Virus record (IMG/VR): IMGVR_UViG_3300030105_001789
Location: 1 to 33,477 of that record
Reading direction: 5' to 3' (one strand)
DNA length: 33,477 bases
Source of the DNA: a virus
Part shown: positions 20,259-28,333 of the stretch, piece after piece
How positions within the stretch are numbered: the first letter of the stretch is position 1
How the letters are laid out: every line of letters begins with the position of its first letter
Made by a program: the position numbers and the translations under genes
Notes under the pieces: model-generated
Database searches by the model: none
What the model saw: only the letters and a program-made list of their open reading frames with translations
What the model was told of the DNA's origin: nothing

Positions 20259-21527
20259 TTATATTACGTTGTATATTCCTTTGTTTGGATCTAATAAGAA
20301 GTACATCCTCATCATAAGCGCATCACTATAATCTGGTGAACGACTTATCTGTTTCTTTACTTCATCTTTACTTAATAGTGCAATCTTTTGTGTGTCTATC
20401 TCTTTAGGCAATCTAACCCATTCTAATTCTTCTGATAGAAGTAACTCTATATCTTCATTGCAATCTATATATATCTCATTTCTGTTAATCATTTCAGCTA
20501 ATTTATAATAGCATTGTGTCTTTAGATTTGCAAAGTTAACCTTTTCTCCGTTAACATCAATCGCTCTTGAATTATTTACAAAACCTTCACAACCTAAGTA
20601 ATCGACAACACCACCACCAACACCATCTTCATCTACAATAGTTCTGTTGAGGTTTACATTGTATTTAACAATCAATCCTTTTATTATCTCTACACTTTCG
20701 TTAACTCTTGTAACAGGTTCTTCTATGATCTCTATAACTCTTAAACCACTCCATACTTTAACTACTGTTTTATCTCTACCAAGTCGTGCAATATCTGCTG
20801 TGATATAATGCTCACCATCTAATATATGTGTGTTACTAAATAGCTTTATAATACTTTCGTTGTTTATAAGCTGACCTTTGTCTTCACTTGCTTCCGCTTC
20901 GTATAGCTCTTTAAATATCTTAGGAGGTAAATCTTTTTGCGCTTGTAGTACTTCTTCTTCAGATAGTATTCCTTCAGCAACAGCATCCCAACATGTAATC
21001 TTAAAGTATTCATATTGTGGATCTTTTTTAGACTTCTCTTTTAACTTATGTACCCAATTAGATATGCCCCCAAAGTTACCTATAATTTTACAAGGTGCTT
21101 CTGTTGCAGATAATGTAGAACGTAAAGCATACCAGCTTTCTGGTCTTGCTCTTGGCGCTTCATCAAATACACACGCATAAACATCTTCACCATATAAGTT
21201 GTCTGGCTTCTCTGCTGTCTTAAAATGTATCTCTGCACCATTAGGGCACACGATATATAAACCGCTTTCATTGAACTTATATAACTTAGTCTTTGCTAAG
21301 TTTCTTCTAAGTCTTTTAAACGCAATCTTAGCTTGTGAATACACAGGAGCAACCCACCAATAGTTATGATTGTAGGCATCTTCTAATTCGTGAGCCTTGG
21401 CATATAGCCAAGTAATATGAGAATATGTTTTACCACTTTTTGTACTCGCTTCTGTAATTGTAAAACGAGCATCAGAAAACAGTATCTTCTTTTGGTAAGA
21501 AGTAAGAGGTGGTTTTATTATTTCCAT
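20259..21527 (-). CDS. terL: terminase large subunit, 422 aa
   Basis: ATPase: Walker A-like ASTKSGKT (27-34) and Walker B YACVFDEAP (117-125, D122 E123). Nuclease: YITADIARLGRD (D245), TIVDEDGVGG (D299, D301) and SPDYSDALMMR (D399, D402), the three acidic clusters of the RNase H-like domain. It pumps DNA into the prohead and cuts it. The start overlaps the small subunit gene by 10 bases. Length is normal, with no sign of an intein or intron. Confidence 0.95.
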   Translation of the reverse strand: MEIIKPPLTSYQKKILFSDARFTITEASTKSGKTYSHITWLYAKAHELEDAYNHNYWWVAPVYSQAKIAFKRLRRNLAKTKLYKFNESGLYIVCPNGAEIHFKTAEKPDNLYGEDVYACVFDEAPRARPESWYALRSTLSATEAPCKIIGNFGGISNWVHKLKEKSKKDPQYEYFKITCWDAVAEGILSEEEVLQAQKDLPPKIFKELYEAEASEDKGQLINNESIIKLFSNTHILDGEHYITADIARLGRDKTVVKVWSGLRVIEIIEEPVTRVNESVEIIKGLIVKYNVNLNRTIVDEDGVGGGVVDYLGCEGFVNNSRAIDVNGEKVNFANLKTQCYYKLAEMINRNEIYIDCNEDIELLLSEELEWVRLPKEIDTQKIALLSKDEVKKQISRSPDYSDALMMRMYFLLDPNKGIYNVI

Positions 21528-21787
21528 TCCCCCATATCGATAACAGGTATTTCTGTAATCTCGATAGACTTACTTTCTTTTGGTTTACCATAAATGTATT
21601 CAGATAGCATCTTTAAATGTGGTAAGCTGTCTTTGCTTTCTCTTGCAATATGCTTCCAATATTCTTCTTCTGATCCATATACATCTATAACAGCATCCTT
21701 ACCTAACTTTACTAAGCTAAGCTCCTCTGCCTTAGGTTTTCGCCCTGCGCCTTCTCTTACTCCTCCGTTGTTTTTTCTTTTATCCAT
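21518..21787 (-). CDS. terS: terminase small subunit, 89 aa
   Basis: The N-terminus GGVREGAGRKPKAEEL is a common start of small terminase and related DNA-binding proteins. A helical core follows (AVIDVYGSEEEYWKHIARES, LPHLKMLSEYIYGKPKE), and the end points to TerL interaction. The ATG at 21787 is preferred to a TTG at 21811. Directly upstream of and overlapping terL, as usual. It should recognise the packaging site, which cannot be located here. Confidence 0.75.
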   Translation of the reverse strand: MDKRKNNGGVREGAGRKPKAEELSLVKLGKDAVIDVYGSEEEYWKHIARESKDSLPHLKMLSEYIYGKPKESKSIEITEIPVIDMGEWK

Positions 21788-21811
21788 AGTTGATATAGAT
21801 TGTTTATTCAA

Positions 21812-22018
21812 TTAATCTAATACTTTATCGCTATCTATAATATAGCGTTTGTTTTCTTTTCTGTTATCGTAAATAGTCTTACCATCTTCTTGCTTCTCAC
21901 ATAAACATTCATCACCTCTTAAAGTAAATACTTCAAAGATTTCTAAGTCTTTAAACTTCTTTAGGGTTGCTGCTTTAAATGATTCTCTTTTTACTTCTTT
22001 CTTTTTTGCTTTTGCCAT
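21812..22018 (-). CDS. hypothetical protein, 68 aa
   Basis: A basic N-terminus (MAKAKKKEVKRESFKAATLK) is followed by a beta-like part (LEIFEVFTLRGDECLCEKQE, KRYIIDSDKV) with two cysteines. It precedes the terminase genes and could be a nucleic-acid-binding accessory, but there is no family match. Confidence 0.6.
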   Translation of the reverse strand: MAKAKKKEVKRESFKAATLKKFKDLEIFEVFTLRGDECLCEKQEDGKTIYDNRKENKRYIIDSDKVLD

Positions 22019-22028
22019 AATATTTATT

Positions 22029-22205
22029 TTATTTATTTATTAATCCATCCCAGAAACCTCCAGCGTATAATACCCATACCCATATTAAAACAGAAAGTAA
22101 GAGCTTCCATATATTATATCTTTGTTTGGTTTTTTTACCATTTCTATTCGTGGTTTTTATTAATACACAAATAAACATTATTATTACAATTAATTGTGGT
22201 ATCAT
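22029..22205 (-). CDS. small two-pass membrane protein, 58 aa
   Basis: The ATG at 22205 overlaps the lipoprotein stop (TAATG). There are two hydrophobic segments: IPQLIVIIMFICVLI (2-16) and WKLLLSVLIWVWVLYAGGFW (~33-52), with a basic loop between (KTTNRNGKKTKQRYN). The ending YAGGFWDGL resembles small membrane proteins of Bacteroidota phages. Its pairing with a lipoprotein suggests an envelope function such as superinfection exclusion; this is inference. Confidence 0.65.
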   Translation of the reverse strand: MIPQLIVIIMFICVLIKTTNRNGKKTKQRYNIWKLLLSVLIWVWVLYAGGFWDGLINK

Positions 22206-22456
22206 TATTTATTACATTTAATTGTTTTAACTTCTAATTTGTTATTCCCACTTACTACTGTCCCATCTTGCTCACAAGACGCGTTAATATCTTCTTGGGT
22301 TTTAGTTATGCTTATAGAGAATACTCCTCCGTTGTTTACTACTTTTGTTGTAACTGTCTCTAAATAACAATTACAAAGATCATCTATTTCTTCTGTTGCT
22401 GAATTAGAACATCCAATAAATAGTATTAGTACTAATAATTTAATTGTGTTTTTCAT
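22205..22456 (-). CDS. phage lipoprotein, 83 aa
   Basis: Signal peptide II: MKNTIKLLVLILFIGC, with Cys16 in the lipobox. The mature part has four further cysteines (CNCY, ASCEQDG, IKCNK), so two disulfides are possible in the periplasm. It has its own TATATTTG promoter and is followed by a coupled two-pass membrane protein. Phage lipoproteins of this size often block superinfecting phages; no direct evidence here. Confidence 0.7.
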   Translation of the reverse strand: MKNTIKLLVLILFIGCSNSATEEIDDLCNCYLETVTTKVVNNGGVFSISITKTQEDINASCEQDGTVVSGNNKLEVKTIKCNK

Positions 22457-22478
22457 TGTTTTAAGTTTTAATGTTTAT

Positions 22479-22486
22479 CAAATATA
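22479..22486 (-). promoter_or_regulatory. -7 element upstream of the lipoprotein gene
   Basis: TATATTTG on the minus strand, 23 bases before the ATG at 22456, followed by an A-rich leader (ATTAAAACTTAAAACA). No clear -33 element. Confidence 0.5.
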
Positions 22487-22506
22487 TAAAACATAAATGA
22501 TATAAC

Positions 22507-22740
22507 CTAATATATTAACTTATTATTTTTAAAATCTATATCTTTACAACTATATTTATCTTTTACTTGTTCTGCTAATTCTTTTAGTTGGCTGTTATAT
22601 TTATCCGCTGCCTGTGTTAACGAATAGTTTTGCATAGAATTATAACCTAATTGCAATACAGTACTCCCGATTGCATCAGATAGCTTTTTATATTGATCCT
22701 TTTCTTTTGTTGATAGTTTACTCTTTGGTTTCGTATTCAT
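22507..22740 (-). CDS. hypothetical protein, 77 aa
   Basis: Helical and charged: KLSTKEKDQYKKLSDAIGST, then QAADKYNSQLKELAEQVKDK, one cysteine, and a basic end. The start overlaps the end of the 133-residue gene by 23 bases. No family recognised. Confidence 0.55.
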   Translation of the reverse strand: MNTKPKSKLSTKEKDQYKKLSDAIGSTVLQLGYNSMQNYSLTQAADKYNSQLKELAEQVKDKYSCKDIDFKNNKLIY

Positions 22741-23119
22741 TGTATATAACTTTTAGTTCTCTTAACATTGATATCCAACAGCTAGAACAAGATGTTTGCT
22801 TCTGGTTCTTGTTGAATGTTTTGTTGTATATTATTAATAGTGCTTCTCTTTGTGTTATGTTTAATCTACTTGTGCTTTTACTATATATTTCTTTTAGGTA
22901 AAGATACTCATTTTCTTCTAAGCATTCTACTTTATAAGGAAACATTTTATTAAGTTTCTCTTTTCTTTTATCACATCCGCAGTCATCAAATAATAAATCT
23001 ACTACTTTCTTGATACCTGTTGCTTTAGTTATTTTGTCAATGGTATCTCCTAAACCTTTAGATTTCTTCCATTTCTTATACTCGTTTGTTCTTTTGTCTT
23101 TAGGTTCTTTTGCTTTCAT
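22718..23119 (-). CDS. conserved cysteine-rich phage protein, 133 aa
   Basis: It contains GLGDTIDKITKATGIKKVVD, followed by DDCGCDKRKEKLNKMFPYK and later CSSCW, a possible C-x-C...C-x-x-C metal site. The GLGDTI..ITKATGIKK..CGCDKRKEKLN string is one I recall from late-early regions of Bacteroidota phages just before terminase genes, but it has no known function. The start overlaps the 76-residue gene by 20 bases. Confidence 0.65.
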   Translation of the reverse strand: MKAKEPKDKRTNEYKKWKKSKGLGDTIDKITKATGIKKVVDLLFDDCGCDKRKEKLNKMFPYKVECLEENEYLYLKEIYSKSTSRLNITQREALLIIYNKTFNKNQKQTSCSSCWISMLRELKVIYNEYETKE

Positions 23120-23330
23120 ACTTACGTAACTCGTTATCTATTTCTTTTTCTGATTCCCAAATAATTATACTATCTTTTAATGTATTGTAATTATCGGGAT
23201 CTTTTAATTTAAGTAACCTATTATGTTTCTCTGTTTTTCTATCAGCTCTTTCAATACGTAATCGCATTTCTTCAATCTCATCTTCATCTGTAAGCAGCTC
23301 ACCGTTATTATAGTATTCCATCTTACTCAT
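23100..23330 (-). CDS. hypothetical protein, 76 aa
   Basis: Highly charged and helical (EDEIEEMRLRIERADRKTEK, WESEKEIDNELRKYESK). Its ATG lies 8 bases inside the end of the sigma-like gene, so the two are co-translated. It may be a partner or regulator of that factor, judged only by linkage. Confidence 0.55.
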   Translation of the reverse strand: MSKMEYYNNGELLTDEDEIEEMRLRIERADRKTEKHNRLLKLKDPDNYNTLKDSIIIWESEKEIDNELRKYESKRT

Positions 23331-23856
23331 CTAATTGTTTCTTAATTGTATTCCTTGCATTCTTAATAGTATTAAAGATAGAGCTTAAACTAATACCTGT
23401 ATCTCTGCTTAATGCTCTCATAGTAACACCAGAATAATGTAAGTTTAATACTTTCTTATCATACCAAAGCAATGTATCTTTAGCTACAACCAATCTGTCT
23501 ATCTTATCAGATGCTTCTAATTCATCTTTTAAAGAAAATAAGTTGGTGTCCTCTACTTCATAAGACGTAAATTCTAGATTTTGTTTATTTAAGTAATCTA
23601 CTAGATCATCTATATAAACTTCATTATCTCTTTTCTTCTTTAACTTATTAAAGTAATCAAAGTATAAGTTTCTAAGAACAAAGTAAGCATATACATCAAT
23701 AGACTCTATTAGTGTCTTTTTGTTTGCTAAGTGCATTTTAATATACATATCTTGCACTAAGTCTTCTGCAACTGAATTGTTAGCTCCTAGACGTTTCACG
23801 ACTATAATCCAATCGTTATGCTTCTTATATAAATCTAAGAGTATATTGTTATCCAT
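23323..23856 (-). CDS. sigma-70/ECF-like transcription factor, 177 aa
   Basis: Region 2-like N-terminus: SVAEDLVQDMYIKMHL and VYAYFVLRNLYFDYFNKLKK, matching the helices that bind core polymerase and the -10 element. Region 4-like C-terminus: YDKKVLNLHYSGVTMRALSR, DTGISLSSIFNTIKNARNTI, a helix-turn-helix. The region between is acidic. Located at the junction of early and late genes, it is the natural candidate to direct host RNA polymerase to late promoters, possibly the shared late leader. That link is inference. Confidence 0.8.
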   Translation of the reverse strand: MDNNILLDLYKKHNDWIIVVKRLGANNSVAEDLVQDMYIKMHLANKKTLIESIDVYAYFVLRNLYFDYFNKLKKKRDNEVYIDDLVDYLNKQNLEFTSYEVEDTNLFSLKDELEASDKIDRLVVAKDTLLWYDKKVLNLHYSGVTMRALSRDTGISLSSIFNTIKNARNTIKKQLDE

Positions 23857-24065
23857 TAATACTTAAACGCTTTAGATAAATAATCTTGAAGCTCTGGAGT
23901 TTCTACGACTGTTAAGAACGCACCATTGATAAGAATGTTAAAGCAATTGTTACCATCTATGTTAAACGGTATGTAATAACCTTTGATATCAAACGGATCG
24001 AAATAGAAATCGATGTGCATACCTAACGGTGTGTCTTCATCTTCTGTATATAATAATGCTCTCAT
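23856..24065 (-). CDS. hypothetical protein, 69 aa
   Basis: Beta-rich and acidic: LGMHIDFYFDPFDIKGYYIP, NCFNILINGAFLTVVE. Its stop overlaps the sigma-like gene start by one base. It has a TATATTTG promoter just upstream, so it probably leads the sigma operon. Function unknown. Confidence 0.6.
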   Translation of the reverse strand: MRALLYTEDEDTPLGMHIDFYFDPFDIKGYYIPFNIDGNNCFNILINGAFLTVVETPELQDYLSKAFKY

Positions 24066-24080
24066 ATATTTTATTTAAAG

Positions 24081-24088
24081 CAAATATA
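24081..24088 (-). promoter_or_regulatory. -7 element of the sigma-factor operon
   Basis: TATATTTG on the minus strand, 16 bases before the ATG at 24065, in an AT-rich 53-base gap. A TTG at -33 is not evident. Confidence 0.5.
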
Positions 24089-24118
24089 CATAAAATATAT
24101 TTAAGTTGTAAATTTATT

Positions 24119-24514
24119 TTATTTTTGGTGTATGTTTCCTATTACTTTTGGATTTCTATAAGTACATAAAGATAGATTTCCCGCCTTAAACATACCTTCT
24201 TTAAATTTAACTGTAACTGATTGAGTTAAGTCTATCTCGTACGAATCATTGCACTTTAATACATTAGTTGCACTATTATCGTTTATAATCTTATCCCCCT
24301 CATAAATATCTACTCCGTTCTTGTCTTGTAGTCCTGTGAATTGTTCTAGGATTTGTGCATATTCATAAAAATACTCACCTTCACTATAATTGTTCCAATC
24401 TTTACGCATTATACCAAATGAGTTAAATGATGTTTTACTATGTATATCATAAAACTCACTTGGTAAAAATTGTTTATATGATATATCCCATACTCTAAAT
24501 TTTATTTCTCTCAT
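24119..24514 (-). CDS. YopX family protein, 131 aa
   Basis: Signature of the YopX family: MREIKFRVWD at the start, FTGLQDKNGVDIYEGDKII in the middle and PKVIGNIH at the end. YopX proteins are common in phages and prophages and form beta-rich assemblies; their role is unknown. It is part of a run of small genes whose starts overlap the previous stops by a few bases. Confidence 0.9.
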   Translation of the reverse strand: MREIKFRVWDISYKQFLPSEFYDIHSKTSFNSFGIMRKDWNNYSEGEYFYEYAQILEQFTGLQDKNGVDIYEGDKIINDNSATNVLKCNDSYEIDLTQSVTVKFKEGMFKAGNLSLCTYRNPKVIGNIHQK

Positions 24515-24738
24515 AATTCTATATTATTAAATCTTATTCCTAAATCTTCTCGTGTAAAATATTTACTTACATTATCTGATAACCTTTTAACTTTATCCGT
24601 ACAGCGTGTTACGTTATCTCTAAAGGACGATAACTCTCCAAGTGTTGAAGATGTGCCCACCACCTCAAATGATTCGTTAGAGGTTAAGCATTTAAACTTA
24701 GTGCCTCTAATTGATTTGTCTTTATTAAGTATTTTCAT
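24511..24738 (-). CDS. hypothetical protein, 75 aa
   Basis: A short beta-type N-terminus (RGTKFKCLTSNESFEVVGTS) and a helical, charged C-terminus (TDKVKRLSDNVSKYFTREDL). Overlaps both neighbours by four bases (ATGA type). No family recognised. Confidence 0.6.
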   Translation of the reverse strand: MKILNKDKSIRGTKFKCLTSNESFEVVGTSSTLGELSSFRDNVTRCTDKVKRLSDNVSKYFTREDLGIRFNNIEL

Positions 24739-24977
24739 TTCAATAGTTCTTTAATTTCTTTTAGTTCATTGTAAAGATATGAATCTCCTGTTGAGGTTAA
24801 CTCTATAAGTTTATCTAACTTATCAAAACCTTCTGCTTTTAATTGCAAATCATATATAATTAATATATCGTGATCATTCCATGTTCCGTTCTCAAATTTA
24901 GAACGAAAGAAATCCATTGCCATAACTTCTTTCTCGAAGTATTTTAATACTAACTCTAGTGATAAATCTATTTTCAT
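24735..24977 (-). CDS. hypothetical protein, 80 aa
   Basis: Acidic helical protein: LELVLKYFEKEVMAMDFFRS, NGTWNDHDILIIYDLQLKAE and a Leu/Glu-rich end. Four-base overlaps with its neighbours point to coupled translation. No recognised domain. Confidence 0.6.
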   Translation of the reverse strand: MKIDLSLELVLKYFEKEVMAMDFFRSKFENGTWNDHDILIIYDLQLKAEGFDKLDKLIELTSTGDSYLYNELKEIKELLK

Positions 24978-25195
24978 AATTTATGTATTTCTTGTTTAAC
25001 TTCTTGCCAATACTCATATTTACCTTTTATTTGATGAAGTTTTAGGAACTTATATTCTTTTAGTATTTCATCTACACATATCAAAGCACATTGTTTAGCT
25101 TTATAATTTACTGTTTTATTAGGGTATATTAATTGTCCTTTTATAATTTTGTAAAACTTCTCTACTAATTCTTTTGCTTCTTGTTTTGCTTCCAT
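24974..25195 (-). CDS. hypothetical phage protein, 73 aa
   Basis: Helical: EAKELVEKFYKIIKGQLIYP, AKQCALICVDEILKEYKF, and YWQEVKQEIHKL at the end. Similar AKQCAL..VDEI...W.EVK proteins occur widely in Bacteroidota phages, always small and without known function. Confidence 0.65.
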   Translation of the reverse strand: MEAKQEAKELVEKFYKIIKGQLIYPNKTVNYKAKQCALICVDEILKEYKFLKLHQIKGKYEYWQEVKQEIHKL

Positions 25196-25196
25196 C

Positions 25197-25391
25197 TTAA
25201 TATAATTGTTTTAGTACACATTCATAAACAAATTCTTGATCCTCGTTAATCAAATCTAAATCTTTATCTGTTAAAGCAACATCATAGAGTTCTGCATACG
25301 AAATAAACGCATCGCAGAAATCTGGATAGTCTGATGTACATATCCCCTCTACTTCTATATTCTCTAACTTATACTTATTTGTTTCTATCAT
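25197..25391 (-). CDS. hypothetical protein, 64 aa
   Basis: Acidic, containing VEGICTSDYPDFCDAFISYA, VALTDKDLDLINEDQEFVYE. The V-x-G-I-x-x-x-D-Y-P-D-F-x-D-A pattern recurs in small phage proteins of this group; function unknown. Its start overlaps the end of the 50-residue gene by 17 bases. Confidence 0.6.
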   Translation of the reverse strand: MIETNKYKLENIEVEGICTSDYPDFCDAFISYAELYDVALTDKDLDLINEDQEFVYECVLKQLY

Positions 25392-25527
25392 AATTATAAT
25401 TTTTAGAAATTAATTCAAACATTTCATTCATACCATCGATGAAGGCTAAAACTTCATTAATGGTATTGTGTCCCTTTTTTTGGTAACTTAATATCATTGC
25501 TTCTTGATGTTCTTTTGTAATTATCAT
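25375..25527 (-). CDS. hypothetical protein, 50 aa
   Basis: Starts MIITKEHQEAMILSYQKKGH with a helical C-terminus (EVLAFIDGMNEMFELISKNY). A TACATTTG promoter lies 23 bases upstream of the ATG and the downstream gene overlaps it, so it is the likely first gene of the run of small genes down to YopX. Confidence 0.6.
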   Translation of the reverse strand: MIITKEHQEAMILSYQKKGHNTINEVLAFIDGMNEMFELISKNYNYDRNK

Positions 25528-25549
25528 AATATATTGTTTTAAGTTTTAT

Positions 25550-25557
25550 CAAATGTA
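25550..25557 (-). promoter_or_regulatory. -7 element for the small-gene run
   Basis: TACATTTG on the minus strand, an exact TAnnTTTG match, in the gap after the VRR-NUC gene. Confidence 0.5.
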
Positions 25558-25569
25558 AGTATAATATTA

Positions 25570-25845
25570 TTACTGTGCAAATATATCAAAGGTTATATTC
25601 TTTGGGTATATTATTTTATCTGTATGGTAGCAGAAAGCAATCTTCCCTAATTTGTTAAGCTCATCTATTCGTTTACGTTGCAGGGGTTTTAATGTATCGT
25701 TACCTTCTTTTACTTCTATGAATAGATTATTGTTTAAACCAAATGCAAATATATCTGGATAGCCAGCTTTGTTAAGTCTAATAGTTTTTAAAACTAAATA
25801 ACCTTTTAACTCTAACGCTTTTATAATTTTACTTTGTAGTGTCAT
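25570..25845 (-). CDS. VRR-NUC domain nuclease, 91 aa
   Basis: Compact PD-(D/E)xK-type nuclease: GYPDIFAFG (~28-36), then LFIEVKEGNDTLKPLQRKRI, which supplies the E-x-K and the conserved P-x-Q. VRR-NUC proteins cut structured DNA such as flaps or Holliday junctions, so this may resolve replication or recombination intermediates before packaging. It follows the methyltransferase gene directly. Confidence 0.85.
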   Translation of the reverse strand: MTLQSKIIKALELKGYLVLKTIRLNKAGYPDIFAFGLNNNLFIEVKEGNDTLKPLQRKRIDELNKLGKIAFCYHTDKIIYPKNITFDIFAQ

Positions 25846-26472
25846 TTAGAATAATGTTTGTTGGGCTTGATGTTGTTTTAATCTTTTAGTTGCTGCAATA
25901 AAATAATTTTTATCTAATTCACAAGCCACTAAATTAAAGTTTCTATTGTGTGAAGCAATAGCTATTGAGCCACTTCCTAAGTGTGTATCTAATATTTTAT
26001 CTCCTTCTTTGGCGTAATTGTCTAATATCCACTCATATATTTTTATAGGTTTTTCTGTTGGATGTATTCTTGGAGTTCCATTATTTGCATTAGCACCAAC
26101 CCAACTAACCTTATAACTTCTTAAGGCTCTATTAAAACTAGTATAAGCTAATTCCCCATCACTAAAATCATTAGCCCCTGTTCCTTTATCCCAATAAATC
26201 CAACCCATGCTTGATGGTAGGTTTTCTGTCATATAATTTGCACCCCAAATAATTTGATTTTTGCTTACTCTTCTTAACTCTTTAAAATATTCTTTAGTAG
26301 GAGGGGTTTTATCCCAATCAGTAGTTCCTCTGTCTATTTTAGTTTTCCCGTTGCCTAATGTCATTTTAGTAACATCAATTCCATAAGGTGGATCAACAAT
26401 AGCTAAATCAAAATGGTTATCTTTATACCGTTTCATTAACTCCATGTTGTCCTCGTTTGTTATTGTTATCAT
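25846..26472 (-). CDS. DNA adenine/cytosine-N4 methyltransferase, 208 aa
   Basis: Catalytic DPPY (27-30) precedes the AdoMet-binding motif DTHLGSG (162-168), the beta-class order, with HPTEKP at 137-142. There is no specific target-recognition motif that I can read. No restriction enzyme gene is nearby, so this is a solitary phage methylase, probably protecting phage DNA or marking it for replication or packaging. The last five residues, QQTLF, resemble the sliding-clamp binding motif QL(S/D)LF. It overlaps the helicase stop by four bases. Confidence 0.9.
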   Translation of the reverse strand: MITITNEDNMELMKRYKDNHFDLAIVDPPYGIDVTKMTLGNGKTKIDRGTTDWDKTPPTKEYFKELRRVSKNQIIWGANYMTENLPSSMGWIYWDKGTGANDFSDGELAYTSFNRALRSYKVSWVGANANNGTPRIHPTEKPIKIYEWILDNYAKEGDKILDTHLGSGSIAIASHNRNFNLVACELDKNYFIAATKRLKQHQAQQTLF

Positions 26473-27701
26473 AAGTAATCTTTTTTAAATACGTTTAATG
26501 TATAATTTTTTTTATCTTGTACACTTTTATATATATTCTTTTCTATTCCTCTCTTGCTAAATATCCAATAGATATGATTCTCTAATCTTTGCATAGTTGT
26601 CATTCTATCTTTAGCTTGGAAGTAAGAGGTTGCACTAAAGTCTATGTTATAGAATACTAAGCTATCTGCTTTCTTTAAACTTATCCCTTCTCTACCACTT
26701 ACAATCTGTAAAGCTATGTTCTTATAAGTTGTGTTAAACTCATCTAAATCATTTGTAAGCATATCGCCAAAGATTAACTTCAATGCTTCATACTCTGCTT
26801 TAAACTTATAGAAGATACCTATTTTATCTTTCTTAAAGTGTTCTTTAATAAACTCGGCTTTACTTGTGTCTATAACTTTACTACTGCCATCTTCAAACTT
26901 TATAGTACCACTATATAACTGATGTAGTTTAGACTGTAACTTAACAGCACTATCTGCTATTATCTCATTGTCTTTGCCTTCTATAAACTTATCCTTTGTA
27001 AGTTGCTTACATAACTTATATGTAATTTGTTGCATCTCTACTTCTAATATATGTTCTTTTATAGTTGTAGTAAACCCTGCTTGCTCTTGTGTATATGTTA
27101 AAATGTAAGGATTAACAATAGGCTTTATCATTTCTAAGTTTGCTTCTTTATAATCATTAACAACAGCATAACCTAATTGTACTTTCTTTACATTAACAAA
27201 AGTCTTTGCCCATTTATAGAATGATTTGTAAGGTGCAAATGGTGAAGCGTTAGACAATCCAAACACGTGAAAGTATTGGCTATAAGATTCTGGTGTAGGT
27301 GTTCCAGATAGAAGTATCATTGGTAGGTTTCCGTATTGTTCATTAACAGCTTTAAAGTATTTAGACTTCTTAGGAAATGATCCGTAACCATGACACTCAT
27401 CAACTATAACCAAATCAAAATCAAAATCTATTTTATCTAACTTATGTAAAGATTCTCTATTTATAATAATTATCTTAAAATATTTAGAGTAACCAAAGTT
27501 ATCGTAATCATTTTGTATAGATGTAATTGCTTTCTTTTTTGTTATAAATAGAACTCTTTTAGCACCGTATAAAAAAGCTGTACTAAAAGCTGTAAGAGTT
27601 TTACCTGTTCTTACTTCCATAAACAAACAAACAAGATTTAGTTCTTTTAAAATACGTCTTGCTTTTACACTTAAATCTATTTGATACTGTCTTAGTTTCA
27701 T
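26469..27701 (-). CDS. superfamily 2 (DEAD/SNF2-type) helicase, 410 aa
   Basis: Q-like start LRQYQ, Walker A variant VRTGKT (30-35), DECH box (101-104), motif III LSGTPT (131-136), IVSGREGISLKKAD and motif VI-like QAKDRMTTMQR near the C-terminus. Such ATP-driven DNA translocases act in phage replication or recombination. The gene is between the DnaA-like protein and the methyltransferase, forming one replication operon. Confidence 0.9.
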   Translation of the reverse strand: MKLRQYQIDLSVKARRILKELNLVCLFMEVRTGKTLTAFSTAFLYGAKRVLFITKKKAITSIQNDYDNFGYSKYFKIIIINRESLHKLDKIDFDFDLVIVDECHGYGSFPKKSKYFKAVNEQYGNLPMILLSGTPTPESYSQYFHVFGLSNASPFAPYKSFYKWAKTFVNVKKVQLGYAVVNDYKEANLEMIKPIVNPYILTYTQEQAGFTTTIKEHILEVEMQQITYKLCKQLTKDKFIEGKDNEIIADSAVKLQSKLHQLYSGTIKFEDGSSKVIDTSKAEFIKEHFKKDKIGIFYKFKAEYEALKLIFGDMLTNDLDEFNTTYKNIALQIVSGREGISLKKADSLVFYNIDFSATSYFQAKDRMTTMQRLENHIYWIFSKRGIEKNIYKSVQDKKNYTLNVFKKDYL

Positions 27702-27702
27702 A

Positions 27703-28128
27703 TTAATATGTTACTGTGTTTTCAATAGTTTCTTTAATATCTTTTAACTTCTCTATATTAAATCTATTTAACATTTTATATATTTCTAGCCTTACCGCAT
27801 CATTACCTATTGTATGATAATGTTTTGCATCTGTTTTTATAACCATCTTTAAAGTTTCTACTTGTCTTCTTAAAGATTTATTTACTTGCATTTCATTAAC
27901 AAGCCTTAAGTTTGTATTAAAAAAATTAGAAGCACCTCTATTGAATTGGTCTGCCATTAATTCAACAGATAATGTCTTTGTCATTTCTCGTATCAAATAT
28001 ACACATATATTTCTAGGTGTTGATATTATTCTTCTATTTGTATCTTCCTTTATATCAACTCCGTAATAATCAGATACTATATGTATTATCTCATTCATTA
28101 ATTGTAACTCATTGTTTTTAATTTTCAT
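27703..28128 (-). CDS. DnaA domain IV-like DNA-binding protein, 141 aa
   Basis: Residues ~15-75 match the C-terminal DNA-binding domain of DnaA: YYGVDIKEDTNRRIISTPRN, ICVYLIREMTKTLSVELMA, QFNRGASNF, including the R-x-I-x-x-x-R and the YL.RE.T helix. There is no AAA+ domain. It is a candidate initiator or regulator that could bind the iterons near 32746-32943. The last codons of the preceding 61-residue gene overlap its start. Confidence 0.7.
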   Translation of the reverse strand: MKIKNNELQLMNEIIHIVSDYYGVDIKEDTNRRIISTPRNICVYLIREMTKTLSVELMADQFNRGASNFFNTNLRLVNEMQVNKSLRRQVETLKMVIKTDAKHYHTIGNDAVRLEIYKMLNRFNIEKLKDIKETIENTVTY

Positions 28129-28303
28129 TTTGTATAGTTTTAAATATTCTTAATTGGTTATCTTCTTGCAATGTATAACCTACTTTTAATCTATAATTTG
28201 TGAGCCATTGTAGAGCTTCTTTTAAACTATTGTATGGTTCAGAGTAGTTATACCATTTATTCTTTTTAAATGCTTTTAAAGTGTAATTATATGTGTTTGT
28301 CAT
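28118..28303 (-). CDS. hypothetical protein, 61 aa
   Basis: Starts MTNTYNYTLKAFKKNKWYNY and has EALQWLTNYRLKVGYTLQED and a beta-like end. It overlaps the DnaA-like gene by 11 bases and follows the 43-base repeat at 28334. Function unknown. Confidence 0.6.
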   Translation of the reverse strand: MTNTYNYTLKAFKKNKWYNYSEPYNSLKEALQWLTNYRLKVGYTLQEDNQLRIFKTIQNEN

Positions 28304-28333
28304 ATTTTATGTTTATTCATTTGTAAATTTAAT

